Origin: Vulcanococcus limneticus LL | GTDB taxonomy: Bacteria > Cyanobacteriota > Cyanobacteriia > PCC-6307 > Cyanobiaceae | Direction of reading: 5' to 3' | Assembly (NCBI RefSeq): GCF_002252705.1 | Contig: NZ_NQLA01000008.1 | Location: 21,432 to 85,431 of the forward strand | DNA: 64,000 nt | Shown here: piece by piece, positions 26,443 to 33,691 of the stretch | Numbering within the stretch: position 1 is the stretch's first letter | How the letters are laid out: the number at the start of each line of letters is the position of its first letter | Made by a program: the position numbers and the translations under genes | Notes under the pieces: generated by a model | The model's database searches: none | Told to the model about the DNA's origin: nothing | The model's input: the letters and a program-made list of their open reading frames with translations, nothing else

Positions 26443-29343
26443 ATGGCCGATCGTGAGAAGAACCAACCAGAAGAAAGCACCACTCCGCCCTCGGGGGGCA
26501 AGCAGCTGCCGCCTCCTGGTTCACCCCTGGAGTGGCTCCGGGCCGGGGTTTTTCCCGAGGACTGGACCCTGATTCCGGTGGCGGGCAAGGCCACCTACAT
26601 CAAGGAATGGGGTGACCACAAGCGGCGGCGGATCGACTCGGAGGGCCTGTTCTTCGAGGACAGCCGGTACAACGGCTTTGGGGTCGTGACCGGGGAGCTC
26701 TCGGGGGGACTGATCGCCCTGGACGTGGACGGCAACCAGGCGGATGCCCGGTATCGGACGGAGGCCGGCGGGGGCTATGAGGCCTACGGCGAGGAGCAGA
26801 CCATGAGCTGGACGTCCGGGAAACCCGGGCGCCGGCAGCTGCTGTACCGGGTGCCGGAGCACATGGTGCCCCTGATGGCCGACATCAACACCGTGATCCT
26901 GCGGGAGGACGGGGAGTGGGCCCTGGGCCAGGGGGACACCAACCGGACCAAGAAGGAGCAGGCCGGCGAGGAGTACGAGGAGCTGGTGCTGCGGTTCAAC
27001 CGCTGCCAGTCGGTGCTGCCGCAGAGCATCCACCCGGACACTGGGCAGCGGTATCGGTTCCTCAACTACAACGGCGGCCAGCCGGCGGAGGCGCCGGAGT
27101 GGGTGCTCGAGGTGATCAGGCCCCACCTGAAGGCGAAGGCCTGGCTGTCCGAGGAGGAGATGGGGCAGCTGGAGGCGGAGGCGGGCAAGACCCTGCTGCC
27201 GAGCCGGCAGATCCGCGGCTGGTTCTTCTCCGAGGAGGTGCAGAGCAAGCTGCTGCCGCGGCTCGATGAGCTGATCTTCAAGCACCCCACCTTCGACCAG
27301 TACGGGTGGGACATCAGGCCCGGGAAGAACCCGCAGATGATGAGTGGCTGCCCCTGGCACGGGGGCAAGTCGGGCACCAGCTTCCAGTATTCGGAGCTCT
27401 CGGGGTGCTGGGACTGCAAGGCCTGCGGGGTCGGTGGCGATGTCTTGGACTTCGTCCACAAGATCAAGACCGGGGACAAGTTCGCAGGGAAGCCCAAGGG
27501 GCCGGCTCTGGAGAACTACGTCGCGGAGATCGCCAAGGAGCTGGGGTATCGGTATCCCGATGACGCCCAGGCGGTGGTGCGGACTGAGGTTACGGCCCGG
27601 CCCCAGCTGCTGATGACTTCGGAGGGCTTCCTCAAGACACTAAGCAAGATCATCAAGGAGCACCCCAACCCGGCTCACGCCAAAGACTTGATGGCGGATC
27701 TCGCCATGAGGACTGGGCGGCGGATGTCGGCGATTGACTGCATCAGGGCGGAGCAGGAGTACAGCGCCTATGTGCTGGCCCAGAAGACCAATGACAAGCC
27801 CTGGTGGCAGATCGAGAAGATGACCTTCACGATCCCGGGCCTGATGATGCGGCCGACGCAGATCATCCTGCATGCGGCCCCGGGGAAGGGGAAGACCTCT
27901 GCTGCCATGGGGTTTGCACGGATGGTGGGGCGCGGGGAGCCCATGACGATCCGGGGCATTCAGGTGCCGATCCAGGCCGGGAAGGTCTTGTGGATCCAGA
28001 ACGATCAGAACCCCGCGAAGCTGGTCAGGGACTGCGAGGACAACGGGATCGATCCTGAGAAGGACTCGGATTGGTTCATCGTGAGGCGCAGCTTCCAGAT
28101 GAACTACGTCGCGGACCTGACGGAGTGGATCAATGAGGTCAAGCCGGCCCTGGTGGTGATCGACTCGATCGGCTCCTGCTCTACAGACATGCAGGAGCAG
28201 GAGAAGGACAAGGCGTTCGCGTCGCCGCTGTACTACTACAGCCGGATGAATGGTGAGAGTCTCGACCTCGGGGGGTTCAATCCCTGCACCATCATGTGGA
28301 TCCACCACGACAACGCGCAGGGGGAGGTGCGGGGCACCCGCTACCTGACTGCGGCGGTGGACGAGCAGTGGCACCTCCGGGACCTGACGGACCAGGAAAA
28401 GGAGCAGGTCCGGGCCAAGGGGAAGGTGGCCAGCAACTGCCGCTTCATCCAGGTCAAGAAGAGCCGGATGGGCCGGGAGGGCGACCTGCTGATGGTGGAG
28501 CGGGACATCCAGGGCACCTACAGCGTCTGGGACCACACGCCGACCGAGAGGCGCACCGATGAGGGGCAGGGGGACCCTGAGCCGTCGACGATGGCGCTGC
28601 GGATCGTCAGGGACCGTGCTCGGGGGGAAGGGCCCCCGGAGGAGCGCCGGATCGCTGCGCCGGAGGTCTGGGAGCAGCTGGTGGAGGAGCTGCACGGCCT
28701 CGGGGTGAGTGACGCTCCCTCGCGGCGGACGGTGGAGCGCTGGCTGCGCCGCTGGGTCGAAGACGGGGTTCTCGTCCTCGGGGGGATCGTCACGACGGGC
28801 AAGTCTCGGACCAAGACCTATACGACACCCACCCCCCCTCGTGTGGGGCGGTCGTTGGAGTGTCGCTTGTCGCTCGTTACCTCAAACCCCAGTGGTGGTG
28901 GGGATTTAACGAGCGACACGGAGGACGCCAACGAGCGACATGTCGCACGTAAAACGGAGGAGCCAACGAGCGACATGTCGCTCGTCCCCGAGGACGGTGT
29001 CGCTCGTACAAACCCAGTCGTAGAAAGCGATCTGACCCAACGCGCGACAAGCGGCACCTTTTCAGATGCACCGATTGGCTCATCGCACACAGACACCACT
29101 GAGACCCATGGCGAGAAAGGGAAATCGGCTGGCGCACCGGCAGGCGGCGCTGTGGAAGGCCTACAAGGCGTTGGCGGAGGTGAGGCCCGGCCTCTCCCCC
29201 GAGAGCGTGATGAGGATGCTCCAGGAGATCGAGCAGACGGAGCAGGAGAGGCCCTCAGAGGCGAGGCGGCGACAGCACTCGATTTCAAGTCACTTCTGTC
29301 CCATCAGTCCTGGTGGGACAGCTATGAGACCGCCTTTGGGTAA
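26443..29343 (+). CDS. Prim-Pol/zinc-finger/RecA-like ATPase replication protein
   Basis: 966 aa from the ATG at 26443 (GGAG at 26428). The N-terminal archaeo-eukaryotic primase/polymerase domain has WTLIPVAGK, GFGVVTGE and catalytic LIALDVDG (about 95-100). A CHC2-like zinc finger follows (CPWHGG..CWDCKACGVGGD, about 300-330). A RecA-like helicase/ATPase comes next, with Walker A APGKGKTSA (about 483) and Walker B LVVIDSIGS (about 568), then a winged-helix-like part (RRTVERWLRRW, near 760). Such fusions replicate plasmids, phages and satellites. The C-terminal ~150 residues are low-complexity and coincide with the iteron-like repeats and with an overlapping frame, so the true end is uncertain. 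Confidence 0.85.
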   Translation: MADREKNQPEESTTPPSGGKQLPPPGSPLEWLRAGVFPEDWTLIPVAGKATYIKEWGDHKRRRIDSEGLFFEDSRYNGFGVVTGELSGGLIALDVDGNQADARYRTEAGGGYEAYGEEQTMSWTSGKPGRRQLLYRVPEHMVPLMADINTVILREDGEWALGQGDTNRTKKEQAGEEYEELVLRFNRCQSVLPQSIHPDTGQRYRFLNYNGGQPAEAPEWVLEVIRPHLKAKAWLSEEEMGQLEAEAGKTLLPSRQIRGWFFSEEVQSKLLPRLDELIFKHPTFDQYGWDIRPGKNPQMMSGCPWHGGKSGTSFQYSELSGCWDCKACGVGGDVLDFVHKIKTGDKFAGKPKGPALENYVAEIAKELGYRYPDDAQAVVRTEVTARPQLLMTSEGFLKTLSKIIKEHPNPAHAKDLMADLAMRTGRRMSAIDCIRAEQEYSAYVLAQKTNDKPWWQIEKMTFTIPGLMMRPTQIILHAAPGKGKTSAAMGFARMVGRGEPMTIRGIQVPIQAGKVLWIQNDQNPAKLVRDCEDNGIDPEKDSDWFIVRRSFQMNYVADLTEWINEVKPALVVIDSIGSCSTDMQEQEKDKAFASPLYYYSRMNGESLDLGGFNPCTIMWIHHDNAQGEVRGTRYLTAAVDEQWHLRDLTDQEKEQVRAKGKVASNCRFIQVKKSRMGREGDLLMVERDIQGTYSVWDHTPTERRTDEGQGDPEPSTMALRIVRDRARGEGPPEERRIAAPEVWEQLVEELHGLGVSDAPSRRTVERWLRRWVEDGVLVLGGIVTTGKSRTKTYTTPTPPRVGRSLECRLSLVTSNPSGGGDLTSDTEDANERHVARKTEEPTSDMSLVPEDGVARTNPVVESDLTQRATSGTFSDAPIGSSHTDTTETHGEKGKSAGAPAGGAVEGLQGVGGGEARPLPRERDEDAPGDRADGAGEALRGEAATALDFKSLLSHQSWWDSYETAFG
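28861..29008. repeat. Iteron-like cluster of ACGAGCGACA, candidate origin
   Basis: The 10-mer ACGAGCGACA or its complement occurs at 28868-28877, 28909-28918, 28931-28940 (plus an arm with one mismatch at 28941-28950), 28966-28975, 28976-28985 and 28998-29007. A degenerate copy is at 28861-28870. The copies at 28966-28985 form a perfect 20-bp palindrome. The cluster lies inside the 3' end of the replication gene, where rep-associated origins of plasmids and satellites are often found. Binding by the encoded winged-helix part is inferred. Confidence 0.65.
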
Positions 29344-29371
29344 GCACAGTCATCACACAACTGCGCCATAG
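29108..29371 (+). CDS. Overlapping small protein, unknown
   Basis: This 87-aa frame starts at the ATG at 29108 and overlaps the tail of the replication gene in another frame. Between 29108 and about 29290 its codons end almost always in G or C (host-like), whereas the replication frame there gives Gly/Ala-rich filler. It therefore looks like the real coding frame in this stretch. It is basic and helical (MARKGNRLAHRQAALWKAY, LSPESVMRMLQEIEQTE). No family is recognised. The last ~30 residues look less natural. Confidence 0.5.
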   Translation: MARKGNRLAHRQAALWKAYKALAEVRPGLSPESVMRMLQEIEQTEQERPSEARRRQHSISSHFCPISPGGTAMRPPLGKHSHHTTAP

Positions 29372-29609
29372 CAGTTGAAGCCAGGGGCTAGCGGAAGCCA
29401 GCCAGCCCCTTCCTCCTCTGCAAGATGACAAGAAGAATCCCAGACTCAGATATTAGCCAGCAAACCCCAAGAGGGAAACGCCACATACATACAGCCTGCA
29501 CCCGCTAAGCGACTACAAAGACAGAAGCAAGTGGGCTTACAATAGAGACCCGAGTCATTCTGACTGCGCTCAGGATGACCAGCTCCGTATCACCCTTAAA
29601 TCGCCGAAG

Positions 29610-29903
29610 TCAGACTATACCGAGGTCACGGAGCACTATTTCTCGGTGATAACGATAGACAAAGCCTGTGCCGCGTGGAATCTTTTTGTAGGATGCCCTG
29701 GACAGGCGATCTGCATTGACGTAGTTCTGCAGCGTCCGTGGAGTCACACCAACAAGCTTGCCCATGTCAGCTGGGGTGAGCCAGATTCGGCTCGAGGCAG
29801 AACGATCCTTGTCGACCTGATCTAGTCGGCTACGGAGATGACGGATCTCCAAGAGAATCTCCATCTGGAGACGCATGGGATCCAGGGAGTTGGTTGCTTC
29901 CAT
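29610..29903 (-). CDS. Small HTH protein, candidate excisionase
   Basis: 97 aa from the ATG at 29903; the same open frame continues upstream, but that part is only the shadow of the integrase. An N-terminal helical arm (MRLQMEILLEIRHLRSRLDQ) is followed by a MerR/Xis-like helix-turn-helix: WLTPADMGKLVGVTPRTLQNYV. A basic wing follows (YKKIPRGTGFVYR). It lies 56 bp downstream of the integrase on the same strand, the usual place of a recombination directionality factor. A role in excision is inferred. Confidence 0.65.
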   Translation of the reverse strand: MEATNSLDPMRLQMEILLEIRHLRSRLDQVDKDRSASSRIWLTPADMGKLVGVTPRTLQNYVNADRLSRASYKKIPRGTGFVYRYHREIVLRDLGIV

Positions 29904-29959
29904 GAACCAACGTAGCGCTATTGCGAAAAACGGAGAATCAACTCCGACTGGCTCCCTGC

Positions 29960-31105
29960 TCAGGCGCTCGCTACCGCCATGGCGGCCCGCAGATCGGAGG
30001 CCTGGATGTGGGAGTGGTAGGTCTGCTCGTGGACCGCGGCGCTGTGGCCCAGGGCCCGGGCACACAGCGTCAAGGGCAGGCCGGCCTCGATGCTGCGCAC
30101 GGCCCACCGGTGCCGCAGGTCGTAGAGGTCGAACTCGGGGGCCAGGGCGGCGAAGACGGCCCGCTGGGCTTTGGTGCGGCGGCTGTGGCGCCAGGCATCC
30201 ACGAAGCGCTTGGCCTGGGCGGAGTCGTAGTCCTCGGGGGAGAGCCAGCGGGCGCCGCCGGGCAGGGCCGGTTTCCCCCCGAGGGCGTAGCGATCGACCC
30301 AGGCCCGGGGCAGGGCGAAACAGGTCCGCACCGCTGGCGCCCGGTTGCGGCGCTTCACCGTGAGGCACTGGGCGGTTCCATCGGCATGCAGCTGCAGGGA
30401 GGGGACCTCCGCGGGGCGGCAGCCGAAGGTGGCCAGGGCGGCGTAGCACCAGCCCCAGGGGGTTGGGCGCAGGGCATCCAGCAGGGCCTCGATCTCGGGG
30501 TCGGTGGGCAAGGCCCGGCGGGCCGGCTCGTAGTGACCCTGCAGGCGCGAGATGTCGTCCAGGTTGCCTGGCAGCGCCAGCAACTTCGCCAGGCGCTTGT
30601 AGACCTTGCAGCTCTCGAGCCTGGTGCGGGTGCCGGGCTGCGTTGCAGCCGTGATGGTGGCCACCAGCTGGCGCAGCGTGCAGGGGGCGCCCTCGGGGAG
30701 GCGGCGGAGCTCCAGGGCGATGCGGTCCCAGGTGCGCTCCGCCGCGGAGGTGCGGGGCCGGGCCTCCCAGTAGGACACCTCGAAGCGGCGGATGGCGGCC
30801 CCACAGGAGAGGGGGGCGCCTTCGGCGGACCCTCGCCCCGAGGACGGTGGCGCCGCAGGCGCCCAGGGCAGGGCCGGGGGGTAGGTGCCGGCCGCGATGG
30901 CGGCGTTCAGCTGCAGGCAGCGGAGCTGGGCTTCGGCGAGGACGGAGGGGGTGGCGCGGAGGCCCAGGGCGACCCGGCTGCGCCGGCGGGAGCCGTCCGG
31001 TTGGGGGAAGGTGCCCCGGGCGTAGAGGGCCTGGTTCAGCTGCTCCACACTGAGGCGGAGGCCCAGGCCCCGCAGGGTGGCGTTGAGGGGGGCCAGGTCG
31101 AGCAT
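29960..31105 (-). CDS. Tyrosine recombinase (integrase) of the island
   Basis: 381 aa. The catalytic half carries the tyrosine-recombinase landmarks: first Arg in TFGCRPAEV (about 245), a LYDLRHRWAVRS box (about 333), and LGHSAAVHEQTYH (about 355-367) with the likely nucleophile Tyr in QTYH. The N-terminal half is the DNA-binding SAM-like part. It ends 153 bp from the tRNA-Ser 3' end and reads away from it. It would cut within the 62-bp repeat to insert or excise the island. Paired CTTGACC boxes between it and the tRNA are candidate arm sites. Confidence 0.88.
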   Translation of the reverse strand: MLDLAPLNATLRGLGLRLSVEQLNQALYARGTFPQPDGSRRRSRVALGLRATPSVLAEAQLRCLQLNAAIAAGTYPPALPWAPAAPPSSGRGSAEGAPLSCGAAIRRFEVSYWEARPRTSAAERTWDRIALELRRLPEGAPCTLRQLVATITAATQPGTRTRLESCKVYKRLAKLLALPGNLDDISRLQGHYEPARRALPTDPEIEALLDALRPTPWGWCYAALATFGCRPAEVPSLQLHADGTAQCLTVKRRNRAPAVRTCFALPRAWVDRYALGGKPALPGGARWLSPEDYDSAQAKRFVDAWRHSRRTKAQRAVFAALAPEFDLYDLRHRWAVRSIEAGLPLTLCARALGHSAAVHEQTYHSHIQASDLRAAMAVASA

Positions 31106-31120
31106 GGGGTGGGCCAGGGC

Positions 31121-31142
31121 CTTGACCGAACCTTGACCACTT
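31121..31142 (+). repeat. Paired CTTGACC boxes near right end (candidate integrase arm sites)
   Basis: CTTGACC occurs at 31121-31127 and 31132-31138, again 11 bp apart. The second extends to CTTGACCACTT, identical to the 11-mer at 10319-10329. A third CTTGACC is at 31183-31189. All copies are in the same orientation, between the integrase start and the tRNA. Confidence 0.45.
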
Positions 31143-31255
31143 TGTCACGCGCAACGGCGCGAAATGGTGCGAAGGGGCAAGGCTTGACCGCCCTCGGGGG
31201 GAGGGGGCCTGGGCCTGCAGTTGTAGTCAGGGCCTGCGGTTACAGGGTTTTAGAG

Positions 31256-31317
31256 AACGGAGGGGGTGGGATTCGAACCCACGGTGCCTTTCGGCACGCC
31301 GGTTTTCAAGACCGGAG
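31256..31317 (-). repeat. attR-like copy overlapping the intact tRNA-Ser
   Basis: These 62 bp are identical to 10202-10263. They begin 2 bp beyond the tRNA 3' end and reach just past the anticodon stem. This puts the crossover in the 3' two thirds of the tRNA gene and lets the insertion keep a complete tRNA. Confidence 0.93.
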
Positions 31318-31342
31318 CCATCAACCACTCGACCACCCCTCC
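31258..31342 (-). tRNA. tRNA-Ser (anticodon UGA)
   Basis: 85 nt on the minus strand. The acceptor stem GGAGGGG (31342-31336) pairs with CCCCTCC, with discriminator G at 31258. The anticodon stem CCGGT/ACCGG encloses the loop CTTGAAA, giving anticodon UGA. A long variable arm (GCGTGCCGAAAGGCACC region) and the T loop GGTTCGAATCCC identify a class II serine tRNA. CCA is not encoded. It is the integration target of the island to its left. Confidence 0.97.
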
Positions 31343-31493
31343 AGGCCCATGGGCCAGAGCCCATCATCCCATGGACAGCTCGGACCCCTTGCACTCCAGA
31401 TGGCGCCAAGGCTGGTTGATAGGGCCGGCAGGTGCGGCAAGGGTGCCCGATCCGGCCTAGTCTCCAGCCGCCAGACGCAGGATTGGAGCAGTG

Positions 31494-32741
31494 ATGGGCA
31501 GACCACCCTCCACCAGCTCTTCCCCGCGCTCAACTCACCGCGCAACTCGGCGTTCGACCATCTCCATCCAGCGCACTTTCCTGGTGATCGCCATCACCAA
31601 TGGCATCGCGCTGCTCTATCTGATCGTCAGTTCATTCAAGCTCCTGTTCGATCGCAACGCAGGGAGCGAGAACCACTACGTCACACTGCTATTCAGCCTG
31701 GTGCTGTTGATCCTGGCCACCATCTCCGCCAGGATCATCAGCATGAGGGTGGTGCAGCCCCTGGCCCGGCTCGCCAGGGAGTCCCGGCGGATCGAGGCGG
31801 GGGATCCCGAGCTGATGTTGAGCGTGTTCAGCGATGACGAGGTGGGCCGGATGGCCACCGCCTTCAACCAGGTGCTCAGCACCATGCGCAAGACAATGTT
31901 GGAGCTGGAGGCGACGAACCAGCAGCTGCGCAGTGCCCAGCGCCAGATCCACGACTCGATCAGCTACGCGGCTCTACTGCAGCGGGCGATCCTGCCGCGG
32001 CGCCAGCTGCAGGAGGCCTTCGGGGATCAGCACTTCATCCTCTGGCAACCTCGCGACACTGTGGGAGGCGACTACTACGTCTTCCAATGTGAGGGATCCC
32101 GATGCCTGGCAGGCGTGGCCGACTGCGCGGGCCATGGGGTGCCAGGCGCCATGATGACCATGCTGGCCCGATCTGGCATCGATCGAGCCATCGAGCAGGT
32201 GGGCCTCAGCTCGCCCGCCGCGATGTTGACCCGCGTCGATACAACGATGCGGTCCATGCTAGGTGATGCCCAGCAGTCCCGCGCCATGGCCACCAGCATG
32301 GACATGGGCCTCGTGGTTCTCGACAGCACCGCCGACACCCTGCTGTTCGCTGGCGCCAAGATCTCGCTCTATTGGAGCGATGGCCAGCAGGTGCAGCGGA
32401 TCAAGGGCGACAACCGCTCCCTCTGTGATCACCGTCCCGGCACCTATCACGACCACGCTGTGCCGCTTCAGCCAGGATTCACCTACTACCTCAGCACCGA
32501 TGGATTCCTGGACCAGTCAGGTGGCAGCCATGGCTTCAGCGTCGGCAGTGATCGCTTCGTGTCCTGGGTGCGCGAACACGCCGGCAAGCCCCTGCAGGAG
32601 CAGTCCCGGGCCTTCGCCAACTCGCTCGAGCGCTTCCGGGGTGGGCATCCCCAGCGCGACGACATCACCATTCTCTCCTTCCGCTATTGCCCCCAGATCG
32701 TGACGACCATGCGCCAATTCGAGACCGTGGAGGTGCCATGA
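31494..32741 (+). CDS. siaA: SiaA-like HAMP/PP2C-type (SpoIIE) phosphatase
   Basis: About 415 aa from the ATG at 31494 (GGAG upstream; a GTG lies 3 bp earlier). Two transmembrane segments (about residues 28-48 and 63-82) with a very short loop lead into a HAMP domain (RVVQPLARLARES). A SpoIIE-type PP2C phosphatase follows, with metal-binding motifs GGDYY (about 185), DCAGHGVPGAMM (about 203) and DDITIL near the end. In Pseudomonas, SiaA dephosphorylates SiaC and so switches SiaD. The gene order and stop/start overlap with the next gene (ATGA) support the same role here. The large periplasmic sensor of the Pseudomonas protein is absent. Confidence 0.85.
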   Translation: MGRPPSTSSSPRSTHRATRRSTISIQRTFLVIAITNGIALLYLIVSSFKLLFDRNAGSENHYVTLLFSLVLLILATISARIISMRVVQPLARLARESRRIEAGDPELMLSVFSDDEVGRMATAFNQVLSTMRKTMLELEATNQQLRSAQRQIHDSISYAALLQRAILPRRQLQEAFGDQHFILWQPRDTVGGDYYVFQCEGSRCLAGVADCAGHGVPGAMMTMLARSGIDRAIEQVGLSSPAAMLTRVDTTMRSMLGDAQQSRAMATSMDMGLVVLDSTADTLLFAGAKISLYWSDGQQVQRIKGDNRSLCDHRPGTYHDHAVPLQPGFTYYLSTDGFLDQSGGSHGFSVGSDRFVSWVREHAGKPLQEQSRAFANSLERFRGGHPQRDDITILSFRYCPQIVTTMRQFETVEVP

Positions 32742-33286
32742 CCGCCACCATCCACAGCCTGTCCACCCTGCGCCAGTTCTTCAATGCCGAGCGGATCCTG
32801 ATCTGCTTCAACGGTCCGATTTCCCGCACCCTGATCGGCGAGATCGGCCAGGCCTTGCGCAGCCACATCGAGGCAAGCCGGACCGATGGTGGCACCGCCA
32901 TGGATGTGTTCAGTGTCTACATCGAGATGAGTCAGAACATCCGGCATTACGCCAGCGACCGCGGCTACGGTGACGCAGATTCCTCCGCCACGGTGGTGAT
33001 CGCCACAACCCCCGAGAACCGCTACGCCGTGTCCTCCGGTAACCTCGTGGAACTCGCCGACGGCCGTGTCCTGCTCGATCGCGTCAAGGCCCTCGCTGGC
33101 CTCGACAAGGCGGCCCTGAAGGTCCTCTACAAACAGCAGCTGCGCCAGCCCCGCGAGGCCCAGCGCAGCAGTGGCGCCGGCCTGGGCCTGATCGAGATCG
33201 CCCGCCGCGCCAGCCAGCCGCTGGAGGTGAGCCTGGAAGAGCAGCACGATGGACGTGGCTTTCTGATCCTTCGTGCGATTATCTGA
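32738..33286 (+). CDS. siaB: SiaB-like protein kinase
   Basis: 182 aa from the ATG at 32738 overlapping the siaA stop. It shows the SiaB (DUF6272) pattern: FNGPISRTLIGEIG, a helix with SVYIEMSQNIRHYA (GHKL-type N-box with Glu and Asn), and a C-terminal glycine-rich lid region SGAGLGLIEIARRA. SiaB phosphorylates the SiaC regulator at a Thr. Gene position between siaA and siaC confirms the assignment. Confidence 0.85.
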   Translation: MTATIHSLSTLRQFFNAERILICFNGPISRTLIGEIGQALRSHIEASRTDGGTAMDVFSVYIEMSQNIRHYASDRGYGDADSSATVVIATTPENRYAVSSGNLVELADGRVLLDRVKALAGLDKAALKVLYKQQLRQPREAQRSSGAGLGLIEIARRASQPLEVSLEEQHDGRGFLILRAII

Positions 33287-33289
33287 GCC

Positions 33290-33691
33290 ATGGCTGCCCT
33301 TGAAGACACTCGGAACTTCTCGCGCCCCGGCGGCGGCGCCACCCCGGCGATCACGGCCAGCTGGGAGAGCGGCCTGGTGGTGATTGCTGGCGAGTCCTAT
33401 CCGGAGAACACATTCGAGATCTTTGATCCCCTGATCTCCTGGGTCGAGACGTTCCTGGCTGATGCCGGGCGGCGTCTGCAACTTGACCTTCAACTGAATT
33501 ATCTCAACACCAGCAGCATTCGCGCGATCATCGACGTTTTCGAACTGCTGGAATCAGCCAACAGCGATGGCAAAGAGGTGCTGGTTCACTGGTTCTATGA
33601 CCCGCGCAATCCCAGAGCTGCTGAGCTGGGAGAGGAATTCAAGGAAGATTATTCCTTCCCCTTCGCCATCCTTGCTGTGAACCCAAGCTGA
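33290..33691 (+). CDS. siaC: SiaC-like regulatory phosphoprotein
   Basis: 133 aa, DUF1987/SiaC family: GESYPENTFEIFDPLISWVETFL (about 35-57) and LDLQLNYLNTSSIRAI. The Thr in LNTSS (about residue 70) matches the phosphorylation site of Pseudomonas SiaC. Unphosphorylated SiaC binds and activates the diguanylate cyclase SiaD. The N-terminal ~20 residues are a low-complexity extension. It starts 3 bp after siaB and its stop overlaps the siaD start (TGATG). Confidence 0.85.
   Translation: MAALEDTRNFSRPGGGATPAITASWESGLVVIAGESYPENTFEIFDPLISWVETFLADAGRRLQLDLQLNYLNTSSIRAIIDVFELLESANSDGKEVLVHWFYDPRNPRAAELGEEFKEDYSFPFAILAVNPS

Larger units (their letters stand above)
10264..31255. mobile_element. Genomic island integrated in tRNA-Ser(UGA)
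   Basis: The island is ~21 kb between a 62-bp direct repeat (10202-10263 and 31256-31317) formed by the tRNA 3' part. The intact tRNA is at the right end with a tyrosine recombinase 153 bp away, the standard layout of such elements. The island also has an excisionase-like gene, a Prim-Pol/ATPase replication gene with iteron-like repeats, a truncated phage portal gene, paired CTTGACC boxes near both ends, and a defence-type operon. Several genes have clearly lower GC than the host. The plan resembles phage satellites and the tRNA-associated tycheposons known from marine picocyanobacteria. Class assignment is inference. Confidence 0.9.

Noticed and set aside
28861..29008. CRISPR array
   Set aside because: Repeats are about 10 bp, occur in both orientations and at uneven spacing; this is iteron-like, not CRISPR.
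29904..31154. Upstream part of the open frame that contains the 97-aa HTH gene
   Set aside because: It is Pro/Arg-rich, overlaps the integrase gene in another frame on the same strand, and is a shadow; only the last 97 codons look coding.
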